From the NCBI GenBank assembly GCA_016789485.1, contig JAEURE010000027.1, forward strand, positions 1 to 16,903: a stretch of DNA of 16,903 nt. Direction: 5' to 3'. Within the stretch, counting starts at the first letter, position 1, and every line of letters starts with the position of its first letter. This DNA is from Anaerolineales bacterium (GTDB lineage: Bacteria; Chloroflexota; Anaerolineae; Anaerolineales; Villigracilaceae). Position numbers and translations under genes: made by a program. The notes under the pieces are model-generated. The model was not told where the DNA came from. It saw only the letters and a list, made by a program, of their open reading frames with translations, and made no database searches. Below, piece after piece: positions 1-7,118 of this stretch.

Positions 1-1884
1 TTCCTTCACTTCGCCATCAACAACATCAGGTCCCGCGTCACTGGATGGAGAACCTTCCGCTTCGCCCCCACCCGCAGCTTGACCCTGCTCATAAACAGAT
101 GCGCCAATCTTTTGAATGGCTAGTCCCAACGCCTCTGTAACAGCTTTGATCTTATCCACATCCTCACCCTGCGCCGCAGACTTAACCTCCGCAGCCTTGG
201 TTTCAACTTCACTTCGTAGTTCAGCAGGGACTTTGTCGCCAAATTCGCGTAAAGCCTTTTCCGCAGCATAGGCAGTGTTATCTGCATTATTGCGTGCCTC
301 GATCAAATCCTTGCGCTTGCGGTCTTCCTCAGCATGAGCTTCCGCATCCTTGCGCATTTTCTCAACTTCACTGTCACTCAAACCAGAGGATGCAGTGATC
401 GTGATGTGCTGTGAACGCCCGGTTGCCTTGTCTTTCGCACTGACTTTCAAAATGCCGTTTGCATCCACATCAAAAGTCACTTCGATCTGCGGCACGCCGC
501 GCGGAGCGGGGGGAATTCCATCCAAAATAAATTTACCCAGCGACTTGTTGTCATTCGCCATCGGGCGTTCTCCCTGCAGAACGTGAATCTCTACCTGGGT
601 CTGGTTATCACCAGCAGTGGAGAATACCTGTGAGCGGCGTGTCGGAATGGTTGTATTGCGTTCAATTTGAGCCGTGGCAACGCCGCCAAGCGTTTCAATG
701 GCGAGGGTTAAAGGCGTCACATCGAGGAGAAGGATATCCTTCACTTCCCCGCCAAGCACGCCGGCTTGAATTGCCGCACCGATCGCAACAACTTCGTCAG
801 GGTTCACGCCTTTGTGCGGATCTTTGCCAAAGAAAGCACGCACGCGGTCTTGAATGGCGGGCATACGGGTCATGCCGCCCACCAAAACAATTTCGCTGAT
901 ATTACCGGCATTTAATCCAGCGTCCGCCAATGCCTGTTTGACAGGAGCAATCGTTCGGTCGACAAGATCCGCTGTAATTTGTTCCAGCTTGGCGCGGGTC
1001 ATGGTCATCACCAAATGCTTGGGACCATTTGCATCCGCAGTCAGGTAAGGCAGGTTGATTTCAGTCTGCATTACCGTGGAAAGTTCGATCTTGGCTTTTT
1101 CAGAAGCTTCCTTGAGACGCTGTAAAGCCTGGCGGTCATTATTCAGATCAATGCCGTTATCTTTTTTAAAGGTCTCGATCAGATGATCCATGATACGCAG
1201 ATCAAAATCATCGCCGCCAAGGAAGGTATCACCGCTTGTGGCACGAACCTGGAAGACGCCGTCACCCACATCAAGAATGGACACGTCAAATGTACCGCCT
1301 CCAAGGTCATACACAACAATGACCTCATTTTTCTTTTTGTCGAGACCGTATGCAAGCGATGAAGCGGTCGGTTCGTTGATGATGCGAAGCACTTCGAGTC
1401 CGGCGATCTTGCCCGCATCTTTTGTGGCATTACGCTGTGCATCATTGAAATATGCAGGGACTGTAATCACCGCCTGCGTAATCGTTTCACCCAAATATGC
1501 TTCCGCATCCGCTTTGATCTTCGCGAGGATCATTGCAGAGACTTCCGGCGCAGAATAATCTTTCTCGCCTAATGTCACACGCACATCGCCATTTTCCGCA
1601 GCATTGACAGCATACGGTACGCGCTTGCGGGTACGTTCCACTTCAGGGTCGTCAGCCTTGCGCCCCATAAAACGCTTCACTGAAAAAATTGTGTTCTGCG
1701 GATTCGTGATCGCCTGGTTGCGCGCCACGCGTCCCACTAAACGTTCGCCGTTCTTATTCATCGCCACCACAGAAGGGACGAGTCGTTCGCCTTCCGCAGA
1801 AGGAATCACAACCGGCTCCCCGCCAGACATAACAGCGGCAACCGAGTTGGTCGTACCTAAATCTATTCCAATGATTTTTGCCAT
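1..1884 (-). CDS. dnaK: Molecular chaperone DnaK (Hsp70), 3' end cut by the window edge
   Basis: ATP-dependent cytosolic chaperone that binds exposed hydrophobic peptides and works with GrpE and DnaJ. The reading frame is open from the ATG at 1884 to base 1 (628 codons, no stop). It starts [18 protein letters not shown], the phosphate-1 loop of Hsp70. It then carries [21 protein letters not shown], the second ATPase signature [16 protein letters not shown], and [14 protein letters not shown]. The substrate-binding domain follows ([17 protein letters not shown], then [21 protein letters not shown]) and then a charged helical lid. The last visible residues, DVVDGEVKE after a Gly/Ser-rich tail, are typical of the DnaK C-terminus, so only a few codons should be missing. 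The start is supported by AGGAG five bases before the ATG. It is the third gene of hrcA-grpE-dnaK, 32 bases after grpE, and is expected to be heat-induced through the CIRCE element. Confidence 0.97.
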   Translation of the reverse strand, partial: MAKIIGIDLGTTNSVAAVMSGGEPVVIPSAEGERLVPSVVAMNKNGERLVGRVARNQAITNPQNTIFSVKRFMGRKADDPEVERTRKRVPYAVNAAENGDVRVTLGEKDYSAPEVSAMILAKIKADAEAYLGETITQAVITVPAYFNDAQRNATKDAGKIAGLEVLRIINEPTASSLAYGLDKKKNEVIVVYDLGGGTFDVSILDVGDGVFQVRATSGDTFLGGDDFDLRIMDHLIETFKKDNGIDLNNDRQALQRLKEASEKAKIELSTVMQTEINLPYLTADANGPKHLVMTMTRAKLEQITADLVDRTIAPVKQALADAGLNAGNISEIVLVGGMTRMPAIQDRVRAFFGKDPHKGVNPDEVVAIGAAIQAGVLGGEVKDILLLDVTPLTLAIETLGGVATAQIERNTTIPTRRSQVFSTAGDNQTQVEIHVLQGERPMANDNKSLGKFILDGIPPAPRGVPQIEVTFDVDANGILKVSAKDKATGRSQHITITASSGLSDSEVEKMRKDAEAHAEEDRKRKDLIEARNNADNTAYAAEKALREFGDKVPAELRSEVETKAAEVKSAAQGEDVDKIKAVTEALGLAIQKIGASVYEQGQAAGGGEAEGSPSSDAGPDVVDGEVKE

Positions 1885-1916
1885 GAGTTCTCCTAACCTT
1901 CAACTTTTAACCGAAT

Positions 1917-2468
1917 TTATTGCGCCACTCTAACCAACGCAGGTCGAATCACTCGCTCGCCGAGCATATATCCGTTTTGCACAACATCGATCACATGTCC
2001 GCTTTCAACTTCATTGCTGGGTTCATGCGAGATGGCTTCATGAAAGTTCGGGTCGAAAGCCGCGCCCTTTGCTTCGATACGCTTGACACCTTCGTTCTCC
2101 AAAATGTTTTGGAACTTGCGCGCGATCAATTCAATACCGCTCGCCCACGCATCATCCGCAGAGCGATTTGCCAAAGCTCGTTCCAGATCATCGAGCGCGG
2201 GCAAAACCTTCTTGACAATTTCGCCTTTCATACTGGCATACATCATCTCGTTGTCACGCTCAATGCGCTTCTTGTAATTTTGGAATTCAGCCTGAGACCT
2301 TGCCCACCCATCTTTATATTCGGACATCTTTGCCTCGGCTTCCTTTAATTGATTGATCAACGCCTCACGCTCCGCCGACGCCTGACCAACATCAACAGGC
2401 ATTTCTTCCACTGGAGCCTGAATTTCATCTATTGGTTCTTCTTCGTGTTTATGCTTCTCTTTTGCCAT
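1917..2468 (-). CDS. grpE: Nucleotide exchange factor GrpE
   Basis: Dimeric co-chaperone that releases ADP from DnaK. The 183-residue protein has a charged, Glu-rich N-terminus and a long helix (about residues 30-85) with the family stretch ARSQAEFQNYKKR. It then has VLPALDDLERAL and a C-terminal beta domain with FDPNFHEAISH and a conserved end (GYMLGERVIRPALVRVAQ). I prefer the ATG at 2468 (MAKEKHKHEEE) because GAGAG lies eight bases upstream and MAKEK is a natural GrpE start. An in-frame ATG at 2483 would add five residues (MRVRN) and has only AGGA twelve bases away. It lies between hrcA and dnaK on the same strand, so it belongs to the same CIRCE-controlled operon. Confidence 0.96.
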   Translation of the reverse strand: MAKEKHKHEEEPIDEIQAPVEEMPVDVGQASAEREALINQLKEAEAKMSEYKDGWARSQAEFQNYKKRIERDNEMMYASMKGEIVKKVLPALDDLERALANRSADDAWASGIELIARKFQNILENEGVKRIEAKGAAFDPNFHEAISHEPSNEVESGHVIDVVQNGYMLGERVIRPALVRVAQ

Positions 2469-2490
2469 GTTTCTCACTCTCATTGTTTTA

Positions 2491-2525
2491 TGTCATCCTG
2501 CGCTGCGCCCACTGCAGGTAGGACA
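2491..2525 (-). other. Possible RNA hairpin between hrcA and grpE
   Basis: The 49-65 base gap between hrcA and grpE holds an inverted repeat: CCTGC (2497-2501) pairs with GCAGG (2514-2518). It is extended by TGTC (2491-2494) with GACA (2522-2525) across a small internal loop. The loop is twelve bases. No U-run follows on the minus strand, so it is not a usual terminator. It could be an mRNA processing or stability element of the heat-shock transcript, or chance. Confidence 0.35.
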
Positions 2526-2532
2526 TGATTTT

Positions 2533-3576
2533 TTATTCACCCGAAATCGTATCATTCACCAAATCGCTCAACAACCCGGCAACATATCTTACAGTTGGAA
2601 TGGTACGTGCATAGGACATTCTCATCGGTCCCAGCACACCTAACGTACCCGTCGCCATGCCAGGGACGCCATATCTCGCGATGACCATCGAGCATTGGCG
2701 AAGTTCATCCAATTCCCCTTCGCCGCCGATCAATACTTGCAGCCCGCCGATATTGCTGTTTGTAGTGGTACGCGCCAGCAAATCTTGTAAAGTGGTGCGC
2801 TCTTCAAAAAGCTTCAAAGTCTTGCGCGCCTCGCCTGAACCTGAAAATTCGGGTTCATTCAATACATTCGTCAAACCGTCGGTATAAATCTCGCCAGAGA
2901 CTCGGCTTGCTGAATTACGCATATCCTGCAGGATGAGAATCAGAATATCCTGATCGAGCGGATCAGAGCGATGTGGCAGCGAGGAAATTGCGTCCACAGC
3001 CAGACCAGCTAACAGGGCGTTCAGACGCGCGGCGGTTTGGCTGAGTCGCTCCTGTGGGACAGGTTCGGTCAGAGTCAAAATCTGCTGGGAAACTTCCCCG
3101 CCCGCCATCACCAACACCATAAGAATCTGCCTGCCTTGCGTGGAGATCAATTCAACGTGTTTGTATTTTGCCTGCTCCACATGCGGAGCCGTGACCATCG
3201 AAACACCTTGCGATTGATTGGCAAGAATGGAAGCCGCAAGGGTCATCCACTGATCCATGTCGGCGCGTGATTGGTAGAACTGGTGCGAGATGGTGTGTTG
3301 CACGCTCTCAGGCAGTTCTGCATCCTGCATCATCTGGCTGACAAAATAGCGATAACCTTCTTCTGAAGGGACGCGCCCGGCCGATGTATGCGGCTGGCGC
3401 AGGTAGCCCATTTCAGTCAGGGCTGCCATTTCATTGCGAATGGTAGCCGCCGAAAGTCCGAGGTGATAATGCTCCGCCAGCCGCTTCGAGCCGACAGGCT
3501 GAGCGGATTCTATGTAGTCTCGTATGATAAGAAGAAGGAGTGTCTTCTGGCGTTCTGTCAGGTTGTTCATATTCAT
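2533..3576 (-). CDS. hrcA: Heat-inducible transcription repressor HrcA
   Basis: Repressor that binds CIRCE operators and shuts off chaperone operons when it is folded with GroE help. The 347-residue protein has the N-terminal winged helix of the family: LTERQKTLLLLIIRDYIES, PVGSKRLAEHYHLGLSAATIRNEMA (about 27-51), and GYLRQPHTSAGRVPSEEGYRYFV (57-79). The C-terminal HrcA domain ends with MSYARTIPTVRYVAGLLSDLVN. The length fits the family. The ATG at 3576 is chosen because GGGAG (3586-3590 on the plus strand) lies nine bases upstream. An ATG two codons further in (3570) would be fifteen bases from it. It is the first gene of the operon, directly behind CIRCE, so it represses itself along with grpE and dnaK. 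Confidence 0.97.
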   Translation of the reverse strand: MNMNNLTERQKTLLLLIIRDYIESAQPVGSKRLAEHYHLGLSAATIRNEMAALTEMGYLRQPHTSAGRVPSEEGYRYFVSQMMQDAELPESVQHTISHQFYQSRADMDQWMTLAASILANQSQGVSMVTAPHVEQAKYKHVELISTQGRQILMVLVMAGGEVSQQILTLTEPVPQERLSQTAARLNALLAGLAVDAISSLPHRSDPLDQDILILILQDMRNSASRVSGEIYTDGLTNVLNEPEFSGSGEARKTLKLFEERTTLQDLLARTTTNSNIGGLQVLIGGEGELDELRQCSMVIARYGVPGMATGTLGVLGPMRMSYARTIPTVRYVAGLLSDLVNDTISGE

Positions 3577-3579
3577 AAT

Positions 3580-3606
3580 TTAGCACTCCCAAATCGAGAG
3601 TGCTAG
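3580..3606 (-). promoter_or_regulatory. CIRCE operator (HrcA binding site)
   Basis: TTAGCACTC, nine spacer bases, then GAGTGCTAG. This matches the CIRCE consensus TTAGCACTC-N9-GAGTGCTAA in all but the last base. It lies between the predicted transcription start and hrcA, ending four bases before the ATG, which is the classical place for autoregulation by HrcA. Confidence 0.97.
3586..3590 (-). promoter_or_regulatory. hrcA ribosome binding site inside the CIRCE arm
   Basis: On the minus strand, GGGAG followed by nine bases precedes the ATG at 3576. Three of its bases belong to the hrcA-proximal CIRCE arm and two to the spacer. No other purine-rich site lies in range. The site decides the start and also means that a CIRCE hairpin in the mRNA would hide the ribosome binding site. 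Confidence 0.7.
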
Positions 3607-3618
3607 CATTGTTCAATA

Positions 3619-3647
3619 ATGATAACAGTGCAAAAAAGGGAAGTCAA
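3619..3647 (-). promoter_or_regulatory. Sigma-A-type promoter of hrcA-grpE-dnaK
   Basis: On the minus strand, TTGACT (3642-3647) and TATCAT (3619-3624) are exactly 17 bases apart. The predicted transcription start is near 3611-3613, a few bases before CIRCE, so bound HrcA would block initiation or early elongation. Confidence 0.8.
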
Positions 3648-3683
3648 TAAGAGGAGTGTAAGAATTATTTACAAAAGGCGAAC

Positions 3684-3717
3684 AAAAAGAGGAAAAGCGT
3701 TTGCTTTTCCTCTTTTA
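3684..3717 (-). terminator. Rho-independent terminator after the Ser/Thr kinase gene
   Basis: A 14-base-pair perfect stem (3685-3698 with 3703-3716, AAAAGAGGAAAAGC paired to its complement) has the four-base loop GTTT. It is followed on the minus strand by a T-rich end (TTTTTGTT, with the T-run partly in the stem). It sits 16 bases after the kinase stop and upstream of the hrcA promoter, so it insulates the heat-shock operon. A short T-run also exists on the plus strand. Confidence 0.85.
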
Positions 3718-3732
3718 CACAGCGTATATGTA

Positions 3733-5949
3733 TTACGGCGTTTTTATACTGGGACGCCATGCTGGGTCGAAATCCAACCCGGGATCGGTTGTAATTCTTT
3801 CCCGTCCACCACCTGCAGCAGTCATGTAGAAAATATCCATATTCTTTTCTTCCACAATACCCTCATAAGCGAGGTAAAAACCATCTGGAGAATAATCCAC
3901 ATTTTCAACGGTAAGCACATTAATCGGCATCCGCTTCCCCTGCTCTACACTGCGGTCTGTGGCGGAAATACTCATTAAATACGGATTACAAAACGTAGTT
4001 GCGCAACGTTGGTTGAAAATAATGAGGTCACCGCTTGGCGACCATGTGGGAATATAATCATTGAAAGCCTGTCCACTGCGAACGATCTGCCTGGGGTTTT
4101 CTCCATTTGCATCCATCACCCATATTTGATAGACGCCAACGCGTCTTACTGTATAAACCATTTGAGAGCCATCTGGCGACCAGGCTGGCTGGCGGGATTC
4201 AACCTTTTGAGCTCCCTTGGTGATTTGAGTGGATTTGGAGAGATCATCTACAGCGACAGAAAAGATTTCCATTTGTCCGGTGCGCAGAGAAGTAAAAGTA
4301 ATGGTATTTCCATCCGGAGACCAAGCCGGGTCAAAATCTCCACCGGGCCCGGGTTGGATGGGCGTCAGTCCTGTACCGTCCGCATTAATGATGTACAAAC
4401 TGGCATTGAAGTAGATATCGTCCATGCCTTTACAAGGGGAGATAAAAACCAGTTTCAATCCGTCCGGCGACCAGGATGGCTGGCAGGCACCATTGGCCAT
4501 ATTGGTAACTTGTGTAGCACCATTTGTATTCAAGTCAACAAGGAAGATTTGTGGAATTCCAGAACGACTGGATGCAAATGCCAGATGACCCGAACCGCCG
4601 CCAAGTGCAATAGGAGTGCTCGGAACAATTGTCTCGGTCGGCAATCCCGTTTCAACCACGCCAGGGATCAAGGTATTGGTAGGCCCGGTTGTCGGCGTGG
4701 GCGGTATTTTCGTTGCTGTTGGCAATATAGTTGAGGTAGCCGTAGAAGCAGCGGTACTGGTAGGTAAAGGAACTGTAGGTGTTACTATCAAGGTAGCTGT
4801 ATTCGATGGCAGGAGGAAGGGTATCATTCCACGCACATTGGAGGGCAAAATTGCAGGCGCAAAAAATGGAATGCTTACCGCAAGCAGAATCAATAGCACA
4901 AAAATAAAACGAACCAATGTATTGCGGCGTCTGCGCTCGCGTTCTTTTTGTCTTTTTAATGGAGATACGAAGGGTTGTTCCTCTTCCAATCTGGTCGGGG
5001 GGTGAACCGGTCCTTTTGGAGAACGAACTGGCGTCTTCTCTTTAATCGGAGTTGCTGCTGCTTCGTCCATTTCCTTCGGAGGAAAAGCATCCACTGGAGG
5101 CGGGACCACAGTGTAACTGCCTGGTATTTGCTGTGTTTTGGATTTGGCACCCAACAGCGCTTTTTTGAATTCTTCCGCAGTCTGGAAGCGATCGCTCGGA
5201 TCCACAGCCATGGCTTTTTCAATTGTCGCCGCCAAACGACGGGATACTTTTGAATTGCGCTTCCGTAATGGAGTCAACTGCGCATTATCCATGGCACGGG
5301 CAAGCCCATCTTCAGGAATAATTCCGCATAACGCCGCATACAGCGTAGCCCCTAACGAATAAATATCCGTGCGCGGATCGGTGCGTGCGGTCCCATATTG
5401 TTCGGGCGGAGAATACCCCGGAGTCATGGCGCGGGCGCCGGTTGTAGTAGCCTGACTTGCGCTTTGATAGACTTTGGCAAGACCAAAGTCCACTAAAAAG
5501 ATATGGCCATCCGGCGTGATCTTGACATTGCCGGGTTTAATATCGCGGTGGAGAATCGGGGGTTTGCGAGAATGCAGATAAGAGAGCGCGTCACAGATGG
5601 CTGCGCCGATATGAACTGCGTCATCTTCGGTGAGCATGCCAAGGCGTTCCATGCGGAACCGCAGATCCTCACCTTCGATAAAATCCATGACAAGATATTG
5701 ACCTTGATCGCCCAGGACGATATGGTCTGATACACGCGGCAGGTTGGGATGCCTCAAGTTGGCAAGAATTACAGCTTCCAAACGGAATTGGCGCGCATAT
5801 TCATCCGTGGTAAACAGGTTTTCCTTAAGGGCAATATGAACGCCAAGGTTTTCATCCACAGCGCGATATACAGACCCCATGCCACCCTGGCCGAGAATTT
5901 CTATAATTCGATAACGATTATGAAGGAGTGTGTCTTTTTCGAGCGTCAT
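3733..5949 (-). CDS. Membrane Ser/Thr protein kinase with extracellular PD40/TolB-like propeller
   Basis: Hanks-type (PknB-like) kinase of 738 residues. The N-terminal kinase domain is complete: Gly-rich loop LGQGGMGSVYRA (19-30), ATP-binding Lys42 in ALKE, HRDIKPGN with catalytic Asp136 and Asn141, DFG at 154-156, the activation/P+1 segment TPGYSPPEQYG (176-186), and DIYSLG. A Pro-rich and basic linker follows. One membrane helix (about 347-367) comes next, then a Thr/Pro-rich stalk (about 385-445). The last ~290 residues contain five PD40-type repeats (WSPDG at 493, 543 and 590, WSPSG at 636, YSPDG at 686), as in TolB-like beta-propellers. The kinase should face the cytosol and the propeller the outside, probably sensing an envelope signal or ligand (inference). 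It follows a PAP2 phosphatase gene on the same strand and has its own terminator. Confidence 0.93.
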   Translation of the reverse strand: MTLEKDTLLHNRYRIIEILGQGGMGSVYRAVDENLGVHIALKENLFTTDEYARQFRLEAVILANLRHPNLPRVSDHIVLGDQGQYLVMDFIEGEDLRFRMERLGMLTEDDAVHIGAAICDALSYLHSRKPPILHRDIKPGNVKITPDGHIFLVDFGLAKVYQSASQATTTGARAMTPGYSPPEQYGTARTDPRTDIYSLGATLYAALCGIIPEDGLARAMDNAQLTPLRKRNSKVSRRLAATIEKAMAVDPSDRFQTAEEFKKALLGAKSKTQQIPGSYTVVPPPVDAFPPKEMDEAAATPIKEKTPVRSPKGPVHPPTRLEEEQPFVSPLKRQKERERRRRNTLVRFIFVLLILLAVSIPFFAPAILPSNVRGMIPFLLPSNTATLIVTPTVPLPTSTAASTATSTILPTATKIPPTPTTGPTNTLIPGVVETGLPTETIVPSTPIALGGGSGHLAFASSRSGIPQIFLVDLNTNGATQVTNMANGACQPSWSPDGLKLVFISPCKGMDDIYFNASLYIINADGTGLTPIQPGPGGDFDPAWSPDGNTITFTSLRTGQMEIFSVAVDDLSKSTQITKGAQKVESRQPAWSPDGSQMVYTVRRVGVYQIWVMDANGENPRQIVRSGQAFNDYIPTWSPSGDLIIFNQRCATTFCNPYLMSISATDRSVEQGKRMPINVLTVENVDYSPDGFYLAYEGIVEEKNMDIFYMTAAGGGRERITTDPGLDFDPAWRPSIKTP

Positions 5950-5956
5950 CTAAAAC

Positions 5957-5976
5957 CTGATTACCTGCCTAATCAG
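5957..5976. promoter_or_regulatory. Perfect inverted repeat just before the kinase start codon
   Basis: CTGATTA, six bases, TAATCAG. The nearer arm ends seven bases before the ATG at 5949 and overlaps the weak ribosome binding site (CAGG, six bases before the ATG). It may be an operator, or an mRNA hairpin that covers the binding site. No regulator family is recognised from the sequence. Confidence 0.5.
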
Positions 5977-6043
5977 TGGTGAATTAACAGCCTGCACCCT
6001 GAAGCATCATGAATTTTTTATTGAGTTTCCTGAATGAGCGCAT

Positions 6044-6049
6044 ATTATA
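6044..6049 (-). promoter_or_regulatory. Possible -10 element of the kinase gene
   Basis: TATAAT on the minus strand, right after the PAP2 stop codon, would start a transcript with a leader of roughly 90 bases. No convincing -35 lies 16-18 bases upstream, so the kinase may instead be read through from the PAP2 gene. Confidence 0.3.
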
Positions 6050-7048
6050 TCAGATTGAAGATTTGCGATTACGATCTTCAATTAACTTGAAACGAATGAA
6101 AACCCATGGAGCGCCGCCCGTCACCCACCACCCTACCAGCGCATAGCGGATGAAGCGCAGGGAATACACAATCAGACCATCGCCGCGCGGAAAAAGTTCC
6201 CCCAACCCCATCCACAGGATAAGCACACCTACCAGACCAATGACATAACGAAGAGCACGCATCCATAGCGGACCTGATGCCTGATACCCGCCCATTGACA
6301 CGATCCACGCGAGACCAAAACCCAGCCCGAAGACCGTCCCCGCAGAGGTGAAGACTCCGTTTGGGTCTACCGGTGCAGGCAACTCGGTCCCGACAAGAAG
6401 CGCATTATCCATCCAAGACGCGGGAATTTGAAATCCACTTCTTAATGAAACAACCAGCATCCCCAATACTACAAATATCATCGAAACAATAAACGCAACC
6501 ACAGTCTGTTGTGCAAATGACTGTTTGGCAAGCCAGGCGGCAACGGGATCCCAAAAACGTACGAATGCCCATAGGATGACCCCGCCAAACAGCCACCCAA
6601 TCAAAACATCATGCGGAAAATGTGCGCCAAGATACAAGCGTGAAAAGCCAATAAAGAAAATGAGCAGGATGGCCGCCACCCAAACCCAGGCCTGTTTGCG
6701 ATAAGCCGCAATGATGCCCCAAACGCTCATGGCATGTTGGGCATGTCCTGATGGAATACCAAAAGTAGTTTCAGGCCAGAGCCCGCGGATGTGTGAACTT
6801 ATCCAATAGGGACGCGGACTTGCGAAAAGCAGTTTACCCATATAGTTGAACATGCTGCTTGTCACGAGGATGAATCCCACTCGCAAACCCAATGCGGAGT
6901 CAATACTCCAATAAATAAGCGGCAGGACAAGGAAAAAGAAGTCCTCTGTTCCGAGGTAACTGAAAAATTGCATGGGGACGATCAACCAATCCCCCATGCT
7001 TTGTAGTCCGATAATAAAAGCGATACCGCTGTCAATAAGGGTCTGCAT
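6050..7048 (-). CDS. PAP2-family membrane phosphatase
   Basis: Integral membrane protein of 332 residues related to type 2 phosphatidic acid phosphatases, which remove phosphate from lipid phosphates such as phosphatidate or undecaprenyl diphosphate. The three catalytic motifs are present: K72-x6-R79-P80 (KLLFASPRP), PSGH at 99-102, and SR-x5-H-x3-D (S136, R137, H143, D147). Hydrophobic segments flank and follow the motifs. The C-terminal third (about 160-332) adds several more membrane helices beyond the core domain, so the protein is longer than minimal PAP2 enzymes. The start at 7048 is chosen because GGAGGA lies five bases upstream. The frame is open to an ATG at 7111, but those 21 extra residues lack a site and would run into the divergent promoter. 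The substrate cannot be told from sequence. Confidence 0.92.
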   Translation of the reverse strand: MQTLIDSGIAFIIGLQSMGDWLIVPMQFFSYLGTEDFFFLVLPLIYWSIDSALGLRVGFILVTSSMFNYMGKLLFASPRPYWISSHIRGLWPETTFGIPSGHAQHAMSVWGIIAAYRKQAWVWVAAILLIFFIGFSRLYLGAHFPHDVLIGWLFGGVILWAFVRFWDPVAAWLAKQSFAQQTVVAFIVSMIFVVLGMLVVSLRSGFQIPASWMDNALLVGTELPAPVDPNGVFTSAGTVFGLGFGLAWIVSMGGYQASGPLWMRALRYVIGLVGVLILWMGLGELFPRGDGLIVYSLRFIRYALVGWWVTGGAPWVFIRFKLIEDRNRKSSI

Positions 7049-7052
7049 ACAG

Positions 7053-7058
7053 TCCTCC
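7053..7058 (-). promoter_or_regulatory. Ribosome binding site that fixes the PAP2 start
   Basis: GGAGGA on the minus strand with a five-base gap to the ATG at 7048. It is the strongest Shine-Dalgarno match near the gene and argues against the longer frame starting at 7111. Confidence 0.8.
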
Positions 7059-7082
7059 AGTAGGGTTTTTGGCGCTTCGCAA

Positions 7083-7112
7083 TTGACGAACACGCGGCCT
7101 TCATTGTACACT
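7083..7112 (+). promoter_or_regulatory. Promoter of the transglutaminase gene (leaderless start predicted)
   Basis: TTGACG (7083-7088) and TACACT (7107-7112) are 18 bases apart. The expected transcription start falls at about 7118-7120, on the ATG at 7119. No Shine-Dalgarno sequence precedes this ATG, and an in-frame TGA at 7116-7118 rules out an upstream start, so translation from a leaderless mRNA fits. A possible minus-strand -10 for the PAP2 gene (TACAAT, 7103-7108) overlaps the plus-strand -10. Confidence 0.6.
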
Positions 7113-7118
7113 CATTGA

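Noticed and set aside
350..1558. Several open frames on both strands over the first 1.6 kb
   Set aside because: They are shadows of dnaK, whose frame is open through the whole stretch with full Hsp70 similarity.
4009..4734. Long plus-strand open frame opposite the kinase propeller
   Set aside because: It lies entirely inside the well-supported kinase gene on the other strand, and its translation shows no family features.
7049..7111. Longer PAP2 start at 7111
   Set aside because: The extension has no ribosome binding site and overlaps the divergent promoter. GGAGGA before 7048 fixes the shorter start.
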